Source of the DNA: Venturia oleaginea
Lineage: Eukaryota; Ascomycota; Dothideomycetes; Venturiales; Venturiaceae
Length of the DNA stretch: 64,000 nucleotides
NCBI GenBank assembly: GCA_013176395.1
Contig: JABMLP010000011.1
Location: 1,054,001-1,118,000 of the forward strand
Direction of reading: 5' to 3'
Each line of letters begins with the position of its first letter. The first letter of the stretch is position 1. The position numbers were made by a program, and so were the translations under genes. Positions 1 through 12,426 of this stretch are shown here, in pieces. The notes beneath the pieces are model-generated. The model was not told the origin of the DNA and did no database searches. It worked only from the letters and a program-made list of their open reading frames with translations.

Positions 1-570
1 CAGAGGGCTTCGTTAAGTACATTATATCCGAACCAGAACCGCGAGACCAAAACTTATTAAGGACTTAGGAACCAATAATCTTTTTAACGAGAAAAAGGCC
101 TGCGAATCTGTTCAGAACTAGTAAAATTCCTAGCGAAATCTGTCCTCGATATTTCCAGGAGCTAAACGCTATCGAACTTTGGTCGGATATGTAGTATTTA
201 TTCCACCCCTCTGTACATCCAGAATTTGGGATAGCTCGGGAATGATGCATCGCTGAGTCGCGATGATATGGTGCTTTCGACTCAAATACTCCCGGATTGA
301 ATTGCATTTCAGGATCGTCTAGCAGTTTCCAAACTCCCTTCTCAGTTGAATTGATCCTCGACTCAGAGTTCTGCTCAATTCATGAAAGTGCTTTACCCTT
401 TTGAGAGCGCCATTTGGCACAGTATTTCATCAATATGACCTCATCCACGAGATTCATTTCGCTGATGTCCCCCTCCTCCCTAGGTGGAATTTTGTAACAA
501 AATAAACACATGTTCACAAAGAGAACGGATGAGGAGACTGTCCTTCATCGAGTCAAGATAAATACACCTC
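1..570. other. Intergenic, no gene recognised
   Basis: Only short, unconvincing open frames are present on either strand. The last ~100 bases are the upstream region of the hydrolase gene that follows. Nothing else could be supported. Confidence 0.6.
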
Positions 571-1497
571 ATGACAATGGCAACATCAACATCTTCCCCG
601 ATTAAACTCGATAGCTTCCAAGCGTTCTTAGTAAAGAAGACGCCAGAAGAGGTCCGCATCCACTACCAGATTGCCGACCCACCAAGTCAGAAGAAAGGAA
701 CGATCCTCCTCATCCACGGCTATCCAGAATCATCATACCAATTCCGCCATGTCATCCCTCTCCTAGCCACAGCAGGCTACAAAGTCATAGCTCCAGACTA
801 TCGCGGACATGGCCATTCCAACCCACCCACAAATTCATCAGTAGACATGTATACCAAGCATCAGCTCGCCACAGATCTCCATGATCTCGTCACCAAACAC
901 CTCAGCACCAAGGGAAAAAATCACGTGGTTGGTCACGATATCGGCGGTATGATCGCACATGCCTATGTCGCCCAGTTCCCTTCCGACGTTGAGAGCTTGA
1001 TTTGGGGCGAATGCCCCCTCCCTGGATCGAGTATCTACGAAAAGACGAAACATGATCCAGATCTGTGGCACTTTGATTTCCAATCGCATCACCCTGATCT
1101 AGCTGTATCCCTCGTTTCTGGAAAGGAAGAGCTTTACCTGACTCACTTCTACGACCGACTCGCGCAAAAACCCGCAGCTTTCACGAATGAAGCCGTGCAA
1201 ACTTATGTTCGTCAGTATTCCAGGCCGGGCGCACTTCGAGCGGGATTTTTGAGTTATAAGGCTTTTGAGACCGATGGGGAGGATAACAAGAGGTGGAGGG
1301 AGAAAGACGGAAAGGTCAAGGTCAGGAATTTGGTTTTGAGTGGTGAGGGGAGCTTTTTGAAAGATGGTGCTGAGAGTATCGCAAGGGAGTTTTATGAGGA
1401 GCCGGTTGTTGGTCTTGTGGAGGGGTCCGGCCATTGGCTTGCTGAGGAGAATCCGGAGGGGTTTGCGAAGGAGATTTTGAATTTTGTTGAGGGATGA
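571..1497 (+). CDS. Alpha/beta-hydrolase, epoxide hydrolase-like
   Basis: Intronless 308-residue protein with a complete alpha/beta-hydrolase fold. The oxyanion-hole motif HGYP is at residues 49-52. The nucleophile elbow VVGHDIGG places Asp at about residue 123, so the nucleophile is Asp as in epoxide hydrolases and haloalkane/haloacetate dehalogenases, rather than the Ser of esterases. The C-terminal GSGHWLAEE supplies the catalytic His. A cap region lies between. Length is normal for soluble fungal members, and no signal peptide is seen, so it is probably cytosolic. The second in-frame Met (residue 3) is an alternative start. The family acts by an ester intermediate on epoxides or C-halogen bonds; the substrate cannot be read from sequence. 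The next gene downstream is a decayed HET locus and gives no functional context. Confidence 0.85.
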   Translation: MTMATSTSSPIKLDSFQAFLVKKTPEEVRIHYQIADPPSQKKGTILLIHGYPESSYQFRHVIPLLATAGYKVIAPDYRGHGHSNPPTNSSVDMYTKHQLATDLHDLVTKHLSTKGKNHVVGHDIGGMIAHAYVAQFPSDVESLIWGECPLPGSSIYEKTKHDPDLWHFDFQSHHPDLAVSLVSGKEELYLTHFYDRLAQKPAAFTNEAVQTYVRQYSRPGALRAGFLSYKAFETDGEDNKRWREKDGKVKVRNLVLSGEGSFLKDGAESIAREFYEEPVVGLVEGSGHWLAEENPEGFAKEILNFVEG

Positions 1498-2365
1498 TGC
1501 TGCTGTCGTGGTCATGCAACTCAAGAATACCATTTGCAATGAAAGGCACGATTTGTTATTTTCGAATATATGGCCCAGTCTCTGGAAATTTATGTGAACT
1601 CGATTGCTGGAAATTCATCGATATCGATCCTGAATCTATAATCTATACACGGAGATGTAAGTTCGAATTCCATGGTGGTAGATCGCCCACGACATGGCTA
1701 ACGTGGCCTGCTGGTTATTGTGTCCATCACAACGCGCACCACAAGTCATTATATCTTTGAATTGCAGAGCCAGATCGCAATGTCTTGCGATAAGCATCGC
1801 GTATGCCCTTGCCGATTTATCCTCTCACATATGAAATCCCGCGATATGTGTATGCATGGCTGGAGAAGGAAGAACGAGCTTTATCTTGAGCTTAACCTTG
1901 AGAGTGAGCTGTTGTTGTCCTGTTCGCAAACCGTGTATTACTGTGTCCACAAAACCGGCATTGGCACATTCTCACTTCGCACATCTTGCGCTCCTTGTAC
2001 CTATGTATGCTCCTGAGCGTTTTTGTTGAACGTTCTAACTGATGCGCCACTCCAATGCATGATCCTGAACATTTGTATCGAGAGGTGTATATGAGGACTG
2101 CTCTAGTTATCGTGGTTGGAGAGGTTGATACTGTGAGATCTTGTGCCGCTGGTGTCGTGGATTGAGAGGAATTGTAGATGGGGACGGGACGATTTGCTGA
2201 GATAGTCGAATCGCAGTATCCTAGGACTGTTAGTTTCGCTTTCTGGCGCGTATGCGAAGTGGTGGTTGAGTTCGGTAGACGTCGAAGCAGGATAAACTGG
2301 AAGAAGGGAGGGATGGCATTCTTCTTCTCCCGACGGGATTCTTCTTCCAGTTTAGCTCTAGCGGC
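1498..2365. other. Intergenic, no gene recognised
   Basis: Separates the hydrolase from the HET locus. Short open frames on both strands have no recognisable domain or codon pattern. A minus-strand frame here runs into the start of the HET gene and is treated as a shadow. Confidence 0.5.
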
Positions 2366-4607
2366 TTGGCTTCTAGCTGCTCGGGCACTTTCTCGATCTT
2401 CAGTTCTGATACTCGACAACAATATCTCCAACAACCTCATCCTTCTATGCAGTTGGACATGGATTTGGAAAATAATTCAGACCTCTTGTGTCTTCATTGC
2501 CGTCAGCTTGGTCATGAGACGTGCAAATGCCTCCTATCGTCCGATCTTCCTTTACGCGATCCATTCGCCGACACGAGAATGCTAGGCATGCTTCGCGATA
2601 AGCCGAGTTCATTTTGCAAGAGATGCGAAGATTATCAAGTTTTTAAGGTAGCTGAAGAAGTGGACTTAGTGGACCAGGCCGCGAACCTTGCCCATATTGA
2701 CGGCATCAACCACACCTCGAATGTGATAACAGACTGGCACAAGGAGCAGCAAAAGCACAATCTCGACTTAGGTCCATTCCATTCCATCCAGCTACGCAGC
2801 TCTTGTACGCTCTGCCCCTTAATCTTTCGAGTGTTTCCAACGCGAGATGAGGATGTGGGAGACTCGGCCTCATATTATGTCCGACCTTTCCCCAGCTACG
2901 ACACAGAATCGAGCTTCCTCCAGGAAACAACTGAAGAATTGAAGTCTCAATATTCCACCTATTTCTGTGTAGAGAGCGATGAGAACGCGATGGGCAATCT
3001 GATGACCAACTTTGCAGATCCAGATTCGGAAATGATTGGGAGAGTTTCGGAAGTATTCGCCATCTCCTCAGAAACATCCGTTACCGCACGCAGAGCACTA
3101 TCTTCTCGCTATCGTGGGACACTTGCAGATTCCGCACTCTGGATACGATGGCTCCAACGCTGTTCAATAACTCATGCTATCAGTTGTCAAAATTGGTCGG
3201 ACGAGCTTCTCATCACGAAGATGATTGACGTGTCCACTCGTTCTATCGTCCGATGCGTTTCTAACGGTGAGTATGTAGCTTTGAGCTACGTATGGGGCTC
3301 TGTTGTGCCCGAAAAGAATGGGTTAAAGAACCATCAACTACCCCAGACCATCGAGGACGCCATTACGGTGACACAGGAGCTTGGTATAAGATACTTATGG
3401 GTATTCTTGTCTTCGCTCCAATATTATCTTCACTAAAATCAGACAGTTCGATGCGCTTTGTATCGAGCAAGAAAATACTCCCGAGAAATTTCAACAGCTC
3501 TTAATCATGGATATCATATACCAGTGTGCCACCGCGACCATCATCTCCTTGTCAGGGGAAGACTCATCAACCGGCCTTCCAGGTGTGAGCGCCAATACCC
3601 CTCGTGTTGCCCAGGGCTCTGAGTCAATTGACGGAAAGAGATTTCTCACGATCTTTCCAATGCTTACGCAAGACATGGAAGGAACGAAATATCCGACCCG
3701 GGCATGGACTATGCAGGAAAGTATGTTGACGCGCTACAGATTGTTCTTCACCAATAACCAAATTCACTTCTGGTGCCCTTCGGCCATGTTCTCGGAATCC
3801 GTCGACGATGAAGTCAATCCGGCGAGCTCCCCCGAAAGCCATGACCCTGCTGCTTAAAATCCTAGACTTGACGTGAGAAGCTAAGTCATGATTCCATGGT
3901 GGCTTCATCGATTCTTTGTCCCTGGAGAGAAATCTGGACTGATGTTATGATCTACAACTTGAAATCGATATTGATAAATTCGTGGCGAAATCATTTCTTC
4001 AAGTCGCCCAAATGAAATTCGATGGCGATCTCAAGTTGTTAAGGGTCAAGTTGGTAGAGGAAATCTTGATTTTATGAGGCTAAGGGACACTGTTTATGAA
4101 GCCACTGTGGCTCTAAAACATTACTAATTTCAATACCAGGCCAATCGAACACCCAAATACATTGAGGCAGAGAGGCGCGCGAGAGGAGAACAAGAGTATC
4201 GAAACTATGTTTCAAACTATACCGAACGGGAAATGACGAATGATTCGGACTCTTGGAACACGTTCTTGGGAGTGGCCTCTGTTCTGCGCAAGTCTTGGTT
4301 TCCAGAAGGCTTGATCTGGGGGATGCCCCTTGCAGATTTCCCGCAGGCCCTCCGCTGATATCACCCTCGATGGGTCAAGCCTAGAAGACGATTCGCTTTT
4401 CCAACTTGGAGTTGGACTGGTTGGGAGGGTCAAATAACATATTCCGCCCCATTGGACTTGCCCAATACAGCCGATCGAGGGCGTTATGAATCCAGCACAG
4501 ACATGGTTGCAAAATATGTTGGCCTTGACGATCAGGTCCTAATTCTGGAGGCGTACATTACTTCGCCGACTCATGTGATTACCCTAGGAGCTTCTCCTGA
4601 TTTGTAG
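2366..4607 (+). pseudogene. Heterokaryon-incompatibility (HET) domain gene, degraded
   Basis: The HET domain is recognisable from the ALSYVWG motif near 3280. A 46-nt GT-AG intron (3401-3446) restores the conserved RYLW...DALCIEQE block, followed by CATATIISLSGEDSSTGLPG and RAWTMQESMLT. The frame then stops at 3857. A further exon-like block resumes after a good acceptor (TACCAG ending 4139) and reads the typical C-terminal HET region (YTEREMT...FLGV, then AFPTWSWTGWEG). That block contains an in-frame TGA at 4356-4358 where HET relatives usually have Trp. Two starts are possible, at 2366 or at 2447. HET proteins trigger vegetative incompatibility or related cell death when partners differ, and families commonly decay. 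The alternative, an intact truncated protein ending at 3857, cannot be excluded without transcripts. Confidence 0.65.
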
Positions 4608-4900
4608 GTCACGCCACTGACGAGTGTTGTTTGCTATCGTCGTGTTGTTGACGGCTGCTCGCAGCAACACCACAAGTATTAACAGAACCCTTGCCAGTCC
4701 TACAAAGTACTTCGATCCACCAACCCGCACAACTTTTCCGCTCTTCTAACACATTTGATATCGGCGCAAATACTGGGGATCAGGTATGGCACCTCCATCA
4801 TGAATGTCGCAGGTTCAAGGCCATGATCAAGGGCTGCAAGGGCGTTCTCAATTGGTTTCCTAGCTGACTGTGACAAAGTGTCTTTCACATAACAATTAGT

Positions 4901-7900
4901 ATGGCTCATCCAGCCGTACCTGACCTTGTGTCATTCTTCTACCCCATAGGCAACACACCGGCAGTCTGTCTTACCAGAGACATTCCACGCGAAATTCCAG
5001 CCACGATATTGCTTCTTGGATGTGGAGATGTTCGCAACGTTCTCTACACATGCTATGTTGATCGCGACACCTCTCGGCACTTGGACATTACCTCCTGTGA
5101 CATTCAGCCTGCTGTGATAGCCCGGAATATATGCTTGCTGTCTCTCATTCTGGATAGCAAGGACAATGAAAAAGGTAGGCCTGTGCTTACCTCCCAACTC
5201 ATGTCCTGTTGTTGAGAAAATTGGAGCTAACATTCACCCTTTCTATAGGCCAATCCATCTGGGACATTTACTACCATTTCTACCTTGACAAGGCCTCACT
5301 CGACCTCCTTAGTGATCATGCCAAAAAACTGGTCGCTATGGGAACATCTTTACAGGCCTGGGAAGCTAGCGCATACGGCTCCTTGTTTCGATTCTGTGAT
5401 ACGACCACGTTCTCAAAGGTGGTCGAGTTCTGGAAGGGATATATTCTTACAGATAAGAAGGCACGCGAAAAGTTCAGTACCAAGCTCAAGAGCGATATTG
5501 GGAAGAGTGCGGATGCAAAGACGAGTCTGATGGGAGGGAACGGTATTATTTTGACTGGGTTTCGATCTGCCAGCCCGGTCGCTATCAAAGCCATGGCAGA
5601 TCTTCCCAAGCTCCACGCAGAGTACCTCAAGACCGGCACAACAAACGGAAGCCATGCGAAAGAAGCGAATCCCATGTTTAACTCCAATGGGACACTCCAC
5701 TATTCTTTGGATCCTCTCCTCGGCTTTCACCTTGCTCCGGCTTATATGCCACTGGTTGCCACATCGCCGCTCAAACCGAGTGCCACAGCTGTGCCACAAG
5801 TCATTGCAACAGCACGTCTTGATTTCAACGCGTGGTGCGATGCATTCAAGTTATGCACTAAGAAAATGGTCATTCGATTCTTCGCGGGCGACGCGCTTGC
5901 CTTTTGTCAAACATTGCAGCATATTGGACTCGATGGAAACAACGACACCTCTTGTTGTTATCGAAGTCACAACACTTCCTCTACTCTCCTCTTGGACAGC
6001 AAAGACTACAAGTGTGGCGGAAACGGCCCATTGACGTTCACGGCCATCGATACATCGAATCTTGTGGACCACTTAGGCCCACTAAATGTCATTGTAGCTA
6101 CTTCGCCACTTTTAGAGATCAAGAAATACGCCACACTCTTTACAGAGTTGCTGTTGCAGCAAGAGGAGAATCCAATTGAGGCCATCAACAATCTGCTTTG
6201 CGGAGATTTCCCTTCAATTTCAATTCTGTTGGGTCTGAATCCTGTCGACTACTTCACGAAGGCCACCGTTGTCTCATGCTCCGAAGAGATGATGCTGAAC
6301 GCAATGTCGAACGGTGGCAATGGAAAAGACCAGATGTTGATTCGGATCAACTGGAAACGAATGGTACCTTCACGACTCGTGTTCGAGTCCTCAGATCTAG
6401 CAAATATGCTCTACAAAGTCTATTTGGCCATGTTCCCACACGAAAATCAGATGCACATGTTCTCGGGCGGCACCTCTGCCCGGGCTGTAGCAGCTATAAT
6501 TCAGAAGTCGCAGATCCCACATTACCATCGCGGCTCCTTCGTCATGTTCTTACAGCTAGTGAAGAACCAGGTTTCTACTGGCTGGGATAGGGTTGTGGAT
6601 TGTCTTCTCAGTCTTATCGAGAATGATACGACGCTATTCGTGGGGAAGAACTACCTGCAGGAGCTCTACGCCAGCTTGCACGTCCATGGTATCTACACGG
6701 TAGACACGTTGAAATCCAAGTTCGGTATCTCCCGCGCTCTCAGCCAGTCGAAGTGGAACAGACTCCCACCTCTTGTATGCATCACGTTGCAGGTCCCAAA
6801 ATATCGACTGAAGGTCTTCACGGATTGTTCTGCGTGCAAAGTTGGAACACATACATTCAATTGCTCTTTGCTTTCGTGCAACAAAACTTGGCAGAACTGC
6901 TATGCTGTATTGCAATTTTGTTTCGGCAAGGTAAAAACCGAAGGCCAACCATTTAGTACCGACTACAAAGTCCGCATCGAGGAGGACGAGCAAGGTTGGT
7001 ATGGAAATTCCCCAATGCTGGTTTCCTTTATTACCCCATCTTGGATGCTCGTCAATGACAGACACACTCCAACGGTGTCACTGTTTCTGCAAAGCTCTCC
7101 TCAGTCTTTGATGATGTTTTCCTCCGTTTTGGGCATTCAATTGAGCATCTTTGAAACTTCTCTGGCTGATGAAGCCAATGTCTTCGTCACCGTCGACCAA
7201 CCCAATATGGGCCCTACCACGTCTCGTGCTACTACGCCATCTTCGATCGCCGACAAAATGGACCAAGATGTCATCAAGATGGCCGCTCACATCAACGCGA
7301 AGACTGGCTGTATTGAGTCGTTCACTGGCCACGCAGACATTTTTTCCCTTGTAATCAAAGCTGCTTTGCAAGCTGGAGGAAAAGTTGAGATTGAGCAGTC
7401 CTCATTGTTCCAGGTAACTGCTGTTATCGGCGGCAAATATGGCGTCAAGCTAGACTTTCCCATGCCGGTCGTCAGCTCCAGCGGCAAGACTAGGATTGCG
7501 CGAAAATCGTCTTACATTGAAGTCATCGCACCAGTACTCAGATCCGCTGATCACGACAGTCTCGCCGCTTTCATGCATCCCATGCTACTCGAAGAAGGTC
7601 TGCCCGTCTTTGAACATGTCTCGCAATAATCTGGATGGAATGGCTATCGTTGACATCAGTCAGCCTGCCAAAATCAAATGGATGCATACTCATGTTTCGC
7701 TGATGTGGTCTGAGCGAGAGAAGAATCTCAGACTGGCCAGTATGGCACTCCATGGTCCTTCGGCTCCTGACCTTCGAGTCAACTTCAAGGACGGCCTATT
7801 CTCCATGTTCATGCGCTTTACAGGAGCTCATGATGGCGTTCAGCATGTAGAGAAGGGCCGCATCTTTGGTATCAGCGATCCTAAGAATGGTGGTATTCAC

Positions 7901-8815
7901 ATCGTCATCGTCGTGTCAGCGCTTCGTCTAGATGGCGCCAACGGTACAATTGTTTTGGACGCCGCTGCGATTCCCTTGACACCTATGGTCGCCTCGCGAA
8001 CCGGTGCTTGGATCAGCTCGCTAAGGGAAGGAGTGGTGAACGTCTTCGTCGATCAGGAGGAGCTCAAATTATGGAAGAGACTGCTTCCGGCTTATGCTGA
8101 GCGCTGCAGAACCTGGTCGCACAAGAAGTCCTGTGAATACGCGAAGCAAGACTCGATTCCTCTATCCCTCGACTTTGGAAAATCGCCTCTATGTTCTTGC
8201 GGAAATGGTGTCTTCCCAGGGAGTTTCATGCCAGACCTGAACACCCGGAAAGAGCTACCGAGATGGAATACGGTCGCCAAATATGCCACCAGAGTCGCCA
8301 TCTCCCCAGCGTTCTCCGTGCCAATGGTTGAGGAGCAAGCAGGCGTCAAGTTTATGCAAGGGGCATCACAAAACGAGCAGAACGACAAGAAAGATCCCGA
8401 ACTCGAGGCGTTCTCAGAACTGATCGGTGACCAAGAAAAGATGCGCTCATTCATGAAATCCATGGAGGACAATAATTTCGCCCAGGGTACGTCTTTCAAT
8501 GGACAAGCCGCCAGCAAGAAGAGTATCGAAGATTACTTGAAGGCCAACAAGGACGGCCAAGCTGTATCGCAGAGCAAGCCAGAACCTACAACAAAGATCC
8601 CGGTCAAGGAACTCACCGATATGGAAGCCTTGGAGATACGCATGGCTGAGTTGATTGAGAATGGTAAGACTGGTTGTAGCCAGTGCGGAAAAGACAAGCA
8701 GGATTCGGGCCAGGCTCTGTTGAATTGTGCCCAGTGTCGCAAGGCTAGATACTGCTCTGCTGAGTGCCAGAAGGCTCACTGGAAGGAACACAAGAAGCTC
8801 TGTGGAAAGGACTGA
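4901..8815 (+). CDS. DUF4470 + MYND zinc-finger protein (apparent frameshift near 7627)
   Basis: A large fungal protein of about 1,290 residues. The first exon (4901-5174) encodes the DUF4470 region, seen as ILLLGCGDVRNVLYT. A 74-nt intron (5175-5248, branch GCTAAC, acceptor CTATAG) joins it to the main exon. The C-terminus is a classic MYND finger, with CxxC pairs, CAQCRKARYCSAECQ and a final HKKLC. MYND fingers bind proline-rich peptides; the role of this family is unknown. The main frame ends with TAA at 7627-7629, but similar protein continues without a gap in the next frame from about 7613 to 8815 (NLDGMAIVDIS onward). A single inserted base, or two adjacent genes, would explain this; I favour one gene. 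No GT-AG intron bridges the two frames. Confidence 0.75.
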
Positions 8816-10318
8816 GGGCTAGATGCGAGCCGCTGAACCTGATTGGAAGGAGATGTTCCAGGACTAGAGGGTGTTTTTATGGTGACTATTTTTGCGGTTC
8901 TTGTAGAGATCAAAGGTAGTCTGAGGATACACTTCTAGTTGGCCAGTACGTAGAATAATCTTTTCCCATCACTTTCAGCTATCTCCCTCTCTTGATGCAT
9001 GTCTGTTACCAATCAGTCAATCAAGCCACCATCATCCGTGCCAAAAACAACCGACTTACACGCCCACGAAGTCGCCAGACACCAACCTTCGAACCAGTCC
9101 ACGCCTCTACACAAACATCCCAATACCGGAACGATAAACCCTTCGCGAGCCAGTCTGGAGGATCTACCCTCCAAGCCCCTCACCCCCATCACGAATTCAA
9201 GTTAACCCCAACTCCTTCAAATCGCTCATGCCGTCTCCAGATTCTATTCGAAGCCGAATCAATCCTGACCAACAACCATACCTTTCCAAGCCCTGGGGTA
9301 ATCGCCACAAATCCGAGTGTCGAGTAATTCCTTTCCGCCACCTTCAACGTTTCCACGACCTCACCATCCTATTTGCCTCGAATTCAATATCCAAAACTTG
9401 AATACAGCAAAGTCTTTACCTCGTAGCCAGTTTCACCGGATCCCAAATCACCCGGTGATGTAGAAGATTCCACCCGCATCTATCAAAATCTTCAAAGTCG
9501 TCATCCAAGTATTCCACATGCCCGTCCTACTTGATTTACCGTGGGATTTTCCAACCGATCAAAGTGGGGTTTCCGCTCCTCGTCCTGTCCTGGACGCCCG
9601 AGCTTACCGGCCGGCGCATTCGGCATTGGAGCCTTCCCAGTCTAAGGTCTTCATGCAACATGATTATCAGGTAGACTTTGCCATCGCTACGAGTCCCCAG
9701 TACATGCCAGACTCCTACTGTTGATCTGATGATCCACCGCACTTGATTATGCCGTTTTGTTGGACCGGTTGACTTACTGGATACCCGCACGGTAAAATCA
9801 AAAGCAAGATGACATACATACATACACACACACATACAGCAAAGAATATGACCATTACTTTTCCTCCTCTCCCTCCCAATACAAGCTCCAAACGCCCCCA
9901 TCTGCCGAACAGAAAAAATATACGTAAATAGCAACAAGGAAAACGAGGGGTATAAGGCTATCCATCACACCCAATAAAACGCCGGTTATATTCCATACCA
10001 TGTACCCACCCCACAGTCGTTGTTCCAGAGAGAGATAAATCGAGACAGATAATACCACCATCATACACAATCGCATCCCAGATGTCCACAATCTAATCCA
10101 GGCGTCCACATTTCGTGTCCAGACATCAGCAGCATCCACGACAAATCCCGCATATATTGTAGTATAGCCACAACAATGCCGGTATCCAGACATGTCATTG
10201 ACAAATATCTCGATATCCAGACACCAACCATAACACCTTTATCTACTCTTTCCCCGAACCGACGTGAGCGGGCTCCGTATCCGCATCAAACCCATAAAGA
10301 ATCACTAAGCCGCCATGT
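8816..10318. other. 1.5-kb intergenic region with a short CA/CATA microsatellite
   Basis: Holds the 3' flanks of the convergent MYND and CNOT11-like genes. A (CATA)n/(CA)n tract lies around 9811-9840. Open frames here lack domains. One minus-strand frame (9855-10193) has hydrophobic stretches but no family likeness. I see no gene. Confidence 0.5.
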
Positions 10319-11707
10319 CTATCCGCCAACCCTTGCAGCAGGCTGTCGCTGATAAGAAGCAGCAGTGTTCTTTCCCTCCAAGAAATCTTTGAATTCCCGC
10401 ACTTCCTTGACGAACATATACCTAGTACACAATTCGCCAATTTCGTAGTAAATGTCATTGACACCCACCAGACCCTCGCTGATCAAGTGCCTCATAAATA
10501 TGGCCAAAAGTGTAATACCCCGCTCTTGCTCATCCCGCCCTCTCGGCGGTTCATTCGATATGTCAGAGGAAGGTTCGTTGGAAACGTTGGAGGTATTGGA
10601 AGATTCAAAGTAGTGTTCCTCCTGTCCCATGGCTTCGATCGTGCGGAGGGCGTGTTGGATGTACTCGCGCATGATGTAGAGCTTTTCAAGGCCTGCATTC
10701 TCGACGATGTGGTTATTTGTGGCGGCGAGTTGGCAGAGGAGATTGAGCGAGTCGATGGAGATGTCTTGTCGGATGAGGTATTTTAGGGCATTGTCAGGTT
10801 GTAACTGCAGGTACTGTTCGATCTCTTTAAGCGTGAAACCCTTTCTGGCATCAGGAGCTTTCGCAGCTGGTCGTGATTCAGCAGCTTTCTCGCGAGCAGG
10901 CGAATACTCGTCGTGATCGTACTCCCTGTGTTCGACATCTGCCGGCCGGATTCCTGGCGATTGCGCGTTAGGGTCAGGCAGAAGAGCTTCAACCTCCCAC
11001 GACAGGGCTTTTCCATGAACCTTTTCCAGTGCTATGGCGTAGATTGTAAGGTCAAGCCAGTCTGGGTCTCCATCCCTCTGAATTGTGTGCTCCATCAGCG
11101 CGAGTGGGGACAAGGCGCCAAGTTTCTCTGCTACCCATTGTTCGTCACTCCTGTACTTTTGCATGCCGTCAAGTGCAAAGTATATGATCTCCAGGCGCGA
11201 TTTGAGGAGGATCTCCTGTGCACTGTAGCCTTCGGTCCCATGCTTGTCGCGATTCGCGAGCAGCTCTCCTCGGATGCGGTCAGCTGCGGTGACCCAGTGT
11301 AGGAGGAAAGGATGGTCGCAAAGTGGTGTCTCGAAGGTGAGCTTCAGAATCATGTATTCGGCGTTCAAGGCAGCAGTAACGAGGGCTTCCACGTCGTCGG
11401 AGCCCGGTGGGGCATCAGAGGAGTTTTTCAACAGCGCAGGGATTTCGTCGAGCAACCAAGTACAGCGTGTACTCAGCTCAAAGCCAGTCATAGTCTTGAC
11501 GTTGAAGCTGAAGAGGCCATCTTTCCAGTCGTTCCATCTATTTCTTGGCTCCCTGAAGCTCGTTAGGAATTGTAGGCAGTTGGATTCTAGGGATTCCTCT
11601 GCATTTTGAGCGAAAGAGGAGATGAGGTCGCCGGGGAAGCTTGGCGGGTTGTCCATGGTTAGGACGCTTTCAGGTGAAAGCTGTGCGAGGAAGTCCGAGG
11701 CCTGCAT
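10319..11707 (-). CDS. CNOT11-like CCR4-NOT complex subunit (DUF2363)
   Basis: Single-exon protein of 462 residues. From about residue 290 the pattern fits the C-terminal helical module of CNOT11. It has LQLQPDNALKYLI (compare the NNPLVAIEVL region of animal CNOT11), then a Leu-rich block, then ITLLAIFMRHLISEG with NDIYYEIGELCTRYMFVKEVREFKDFL, matching the final VRLVCVFLQSLI...FIEVQAFC..F..IREA segment. In animals CNOT11 docks with CNOT10 on CNOT1 in the mRNA deadenylase complex. The N-terminal half is helical and poorly conserved by eye. A linker near residues 260-285 is charged and low in complexity. Identification is by remembered motif likeness only; a profile search against DUF2363 would settle it. 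Confidence 0.65.
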   Translation of the reverse strand: MQASDFLAQLSPESVLTMDNPPSFPGDLISSFAQNAEESLESNCLQFLTSFREPRNRWNDWKDGLFSFNVKTMTGFELSTRCTWLLDEIPALLKNSSDAPPGSDDVEALVTAALNAEYMILKLTFETPLCDHPFLLHWVTAADRIRGELLANRDKHGTEGYSAQEILLKSRLEIIYFALDGMQKYRSDEQWVAEKLGALSPLALMEHTIQRDGDPDWLDLTIYAIALEKVHGKALSWEVEALLPDPNAQSPGIRPADVEHREYDHDEYSPAREKAAESRPAAKAPDARKGFTLKEIEQYLQLQPDNALKYLIRQDISIDSLNLLCQLAATNNHIVENAGLEKLYIMREYIQHALRTIEAMGQEEHYFESSNTSNVSNEPSSDISNEPPRGRDEQERGITLLAIFMRHLISEGLVGVNDIYYEIGELCTRYMFVKEVREFKDFLEGKNTAASYQRQPAARVGG

Positions 11708-12426
11708 TGTTATGGTACGGAAGATTGTTTGGTGATGGATGACATTGTGATGGAGAGAATGGTGTAATGTGGAGTGGGATGTTGTAGTTGTCGAGTCTGG
11801 TCGTCGCGAGTTTATTTCCCTTGTTCACAACCCTACAATTTAGCGCAGAGGATGTGGAGAGAACAGCCTCACGTTGCTTTTCTCGCTGACATGCGAGAGT
11901 GGATGCCCGCAATAGTAGCAGCTGCTGTAAGGACCGATTGGTGAGTGAGGTTGTAGTTGTCAATATCGACCTCTTGCTGGAGAACAAGCCGCCAGTCCGT
12001 TCAGAGCATAACCCACTCTCCTAACCCATAGTCTATGAATCATGCCATTCGTATTTGCTGTATTACAGAAGCCTCCATGAAAATTAAGTAAAAAGGCAAG
12101 AATAGTCAGTACACCTGCCAAACTTCACGTTTCATCACATGACTCAAACAACTGAAGCGCAATGCTGAAGCGGATTAGCTGCAGTAGGTAAACCATGATC
12201 TCATTAAAAATATGTATCAAACTGGAATCCTCAAATCCGTGCCATGCCATGCATTGATCAACCCTCCGTCAGCGCATCACAATATGCAGAACCCAAGCCC
12301 TAAGCGCCGTTGCTGCGAAGGATATTCATCATGCCACCTGAGTGAATGAACGCCAGCCGATGAAAAAAAAAACAGAAGAGAAGACGGGTATCGTAGAGGA
12401 TCGGTTGCTGGTTGTCATTGTCGCGT
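11708..12426. other. Intergenic: CNOT11-like promoter and PMP3 3' region
   Basis: Contains the upstream flank of the CNOT11-like gene and the downstream flank of the PMP3 gene, both on the minus strand. No additional coding frame is supported. Confidence 0.5.

Noticed and set aside
1892..2440. A 182-codon minus-strand frame upstream of the HET gene
   Set aside because: No domain, biased composition, and overlap with the HET start; no splice continuation or family likeness.
8992..9327. A 111-codon plus-strand frame
   Set aside because: Composition is random-like and no intron or domain supports it.
9855..10193. A 112-codon minus-strand frame with hydrophobic stretches
   Set aside because: Membrane-like segments alone in AT/TG-rich intergenic DNA are not enough; it contains the microsatellite side region and shows no conserved motif.
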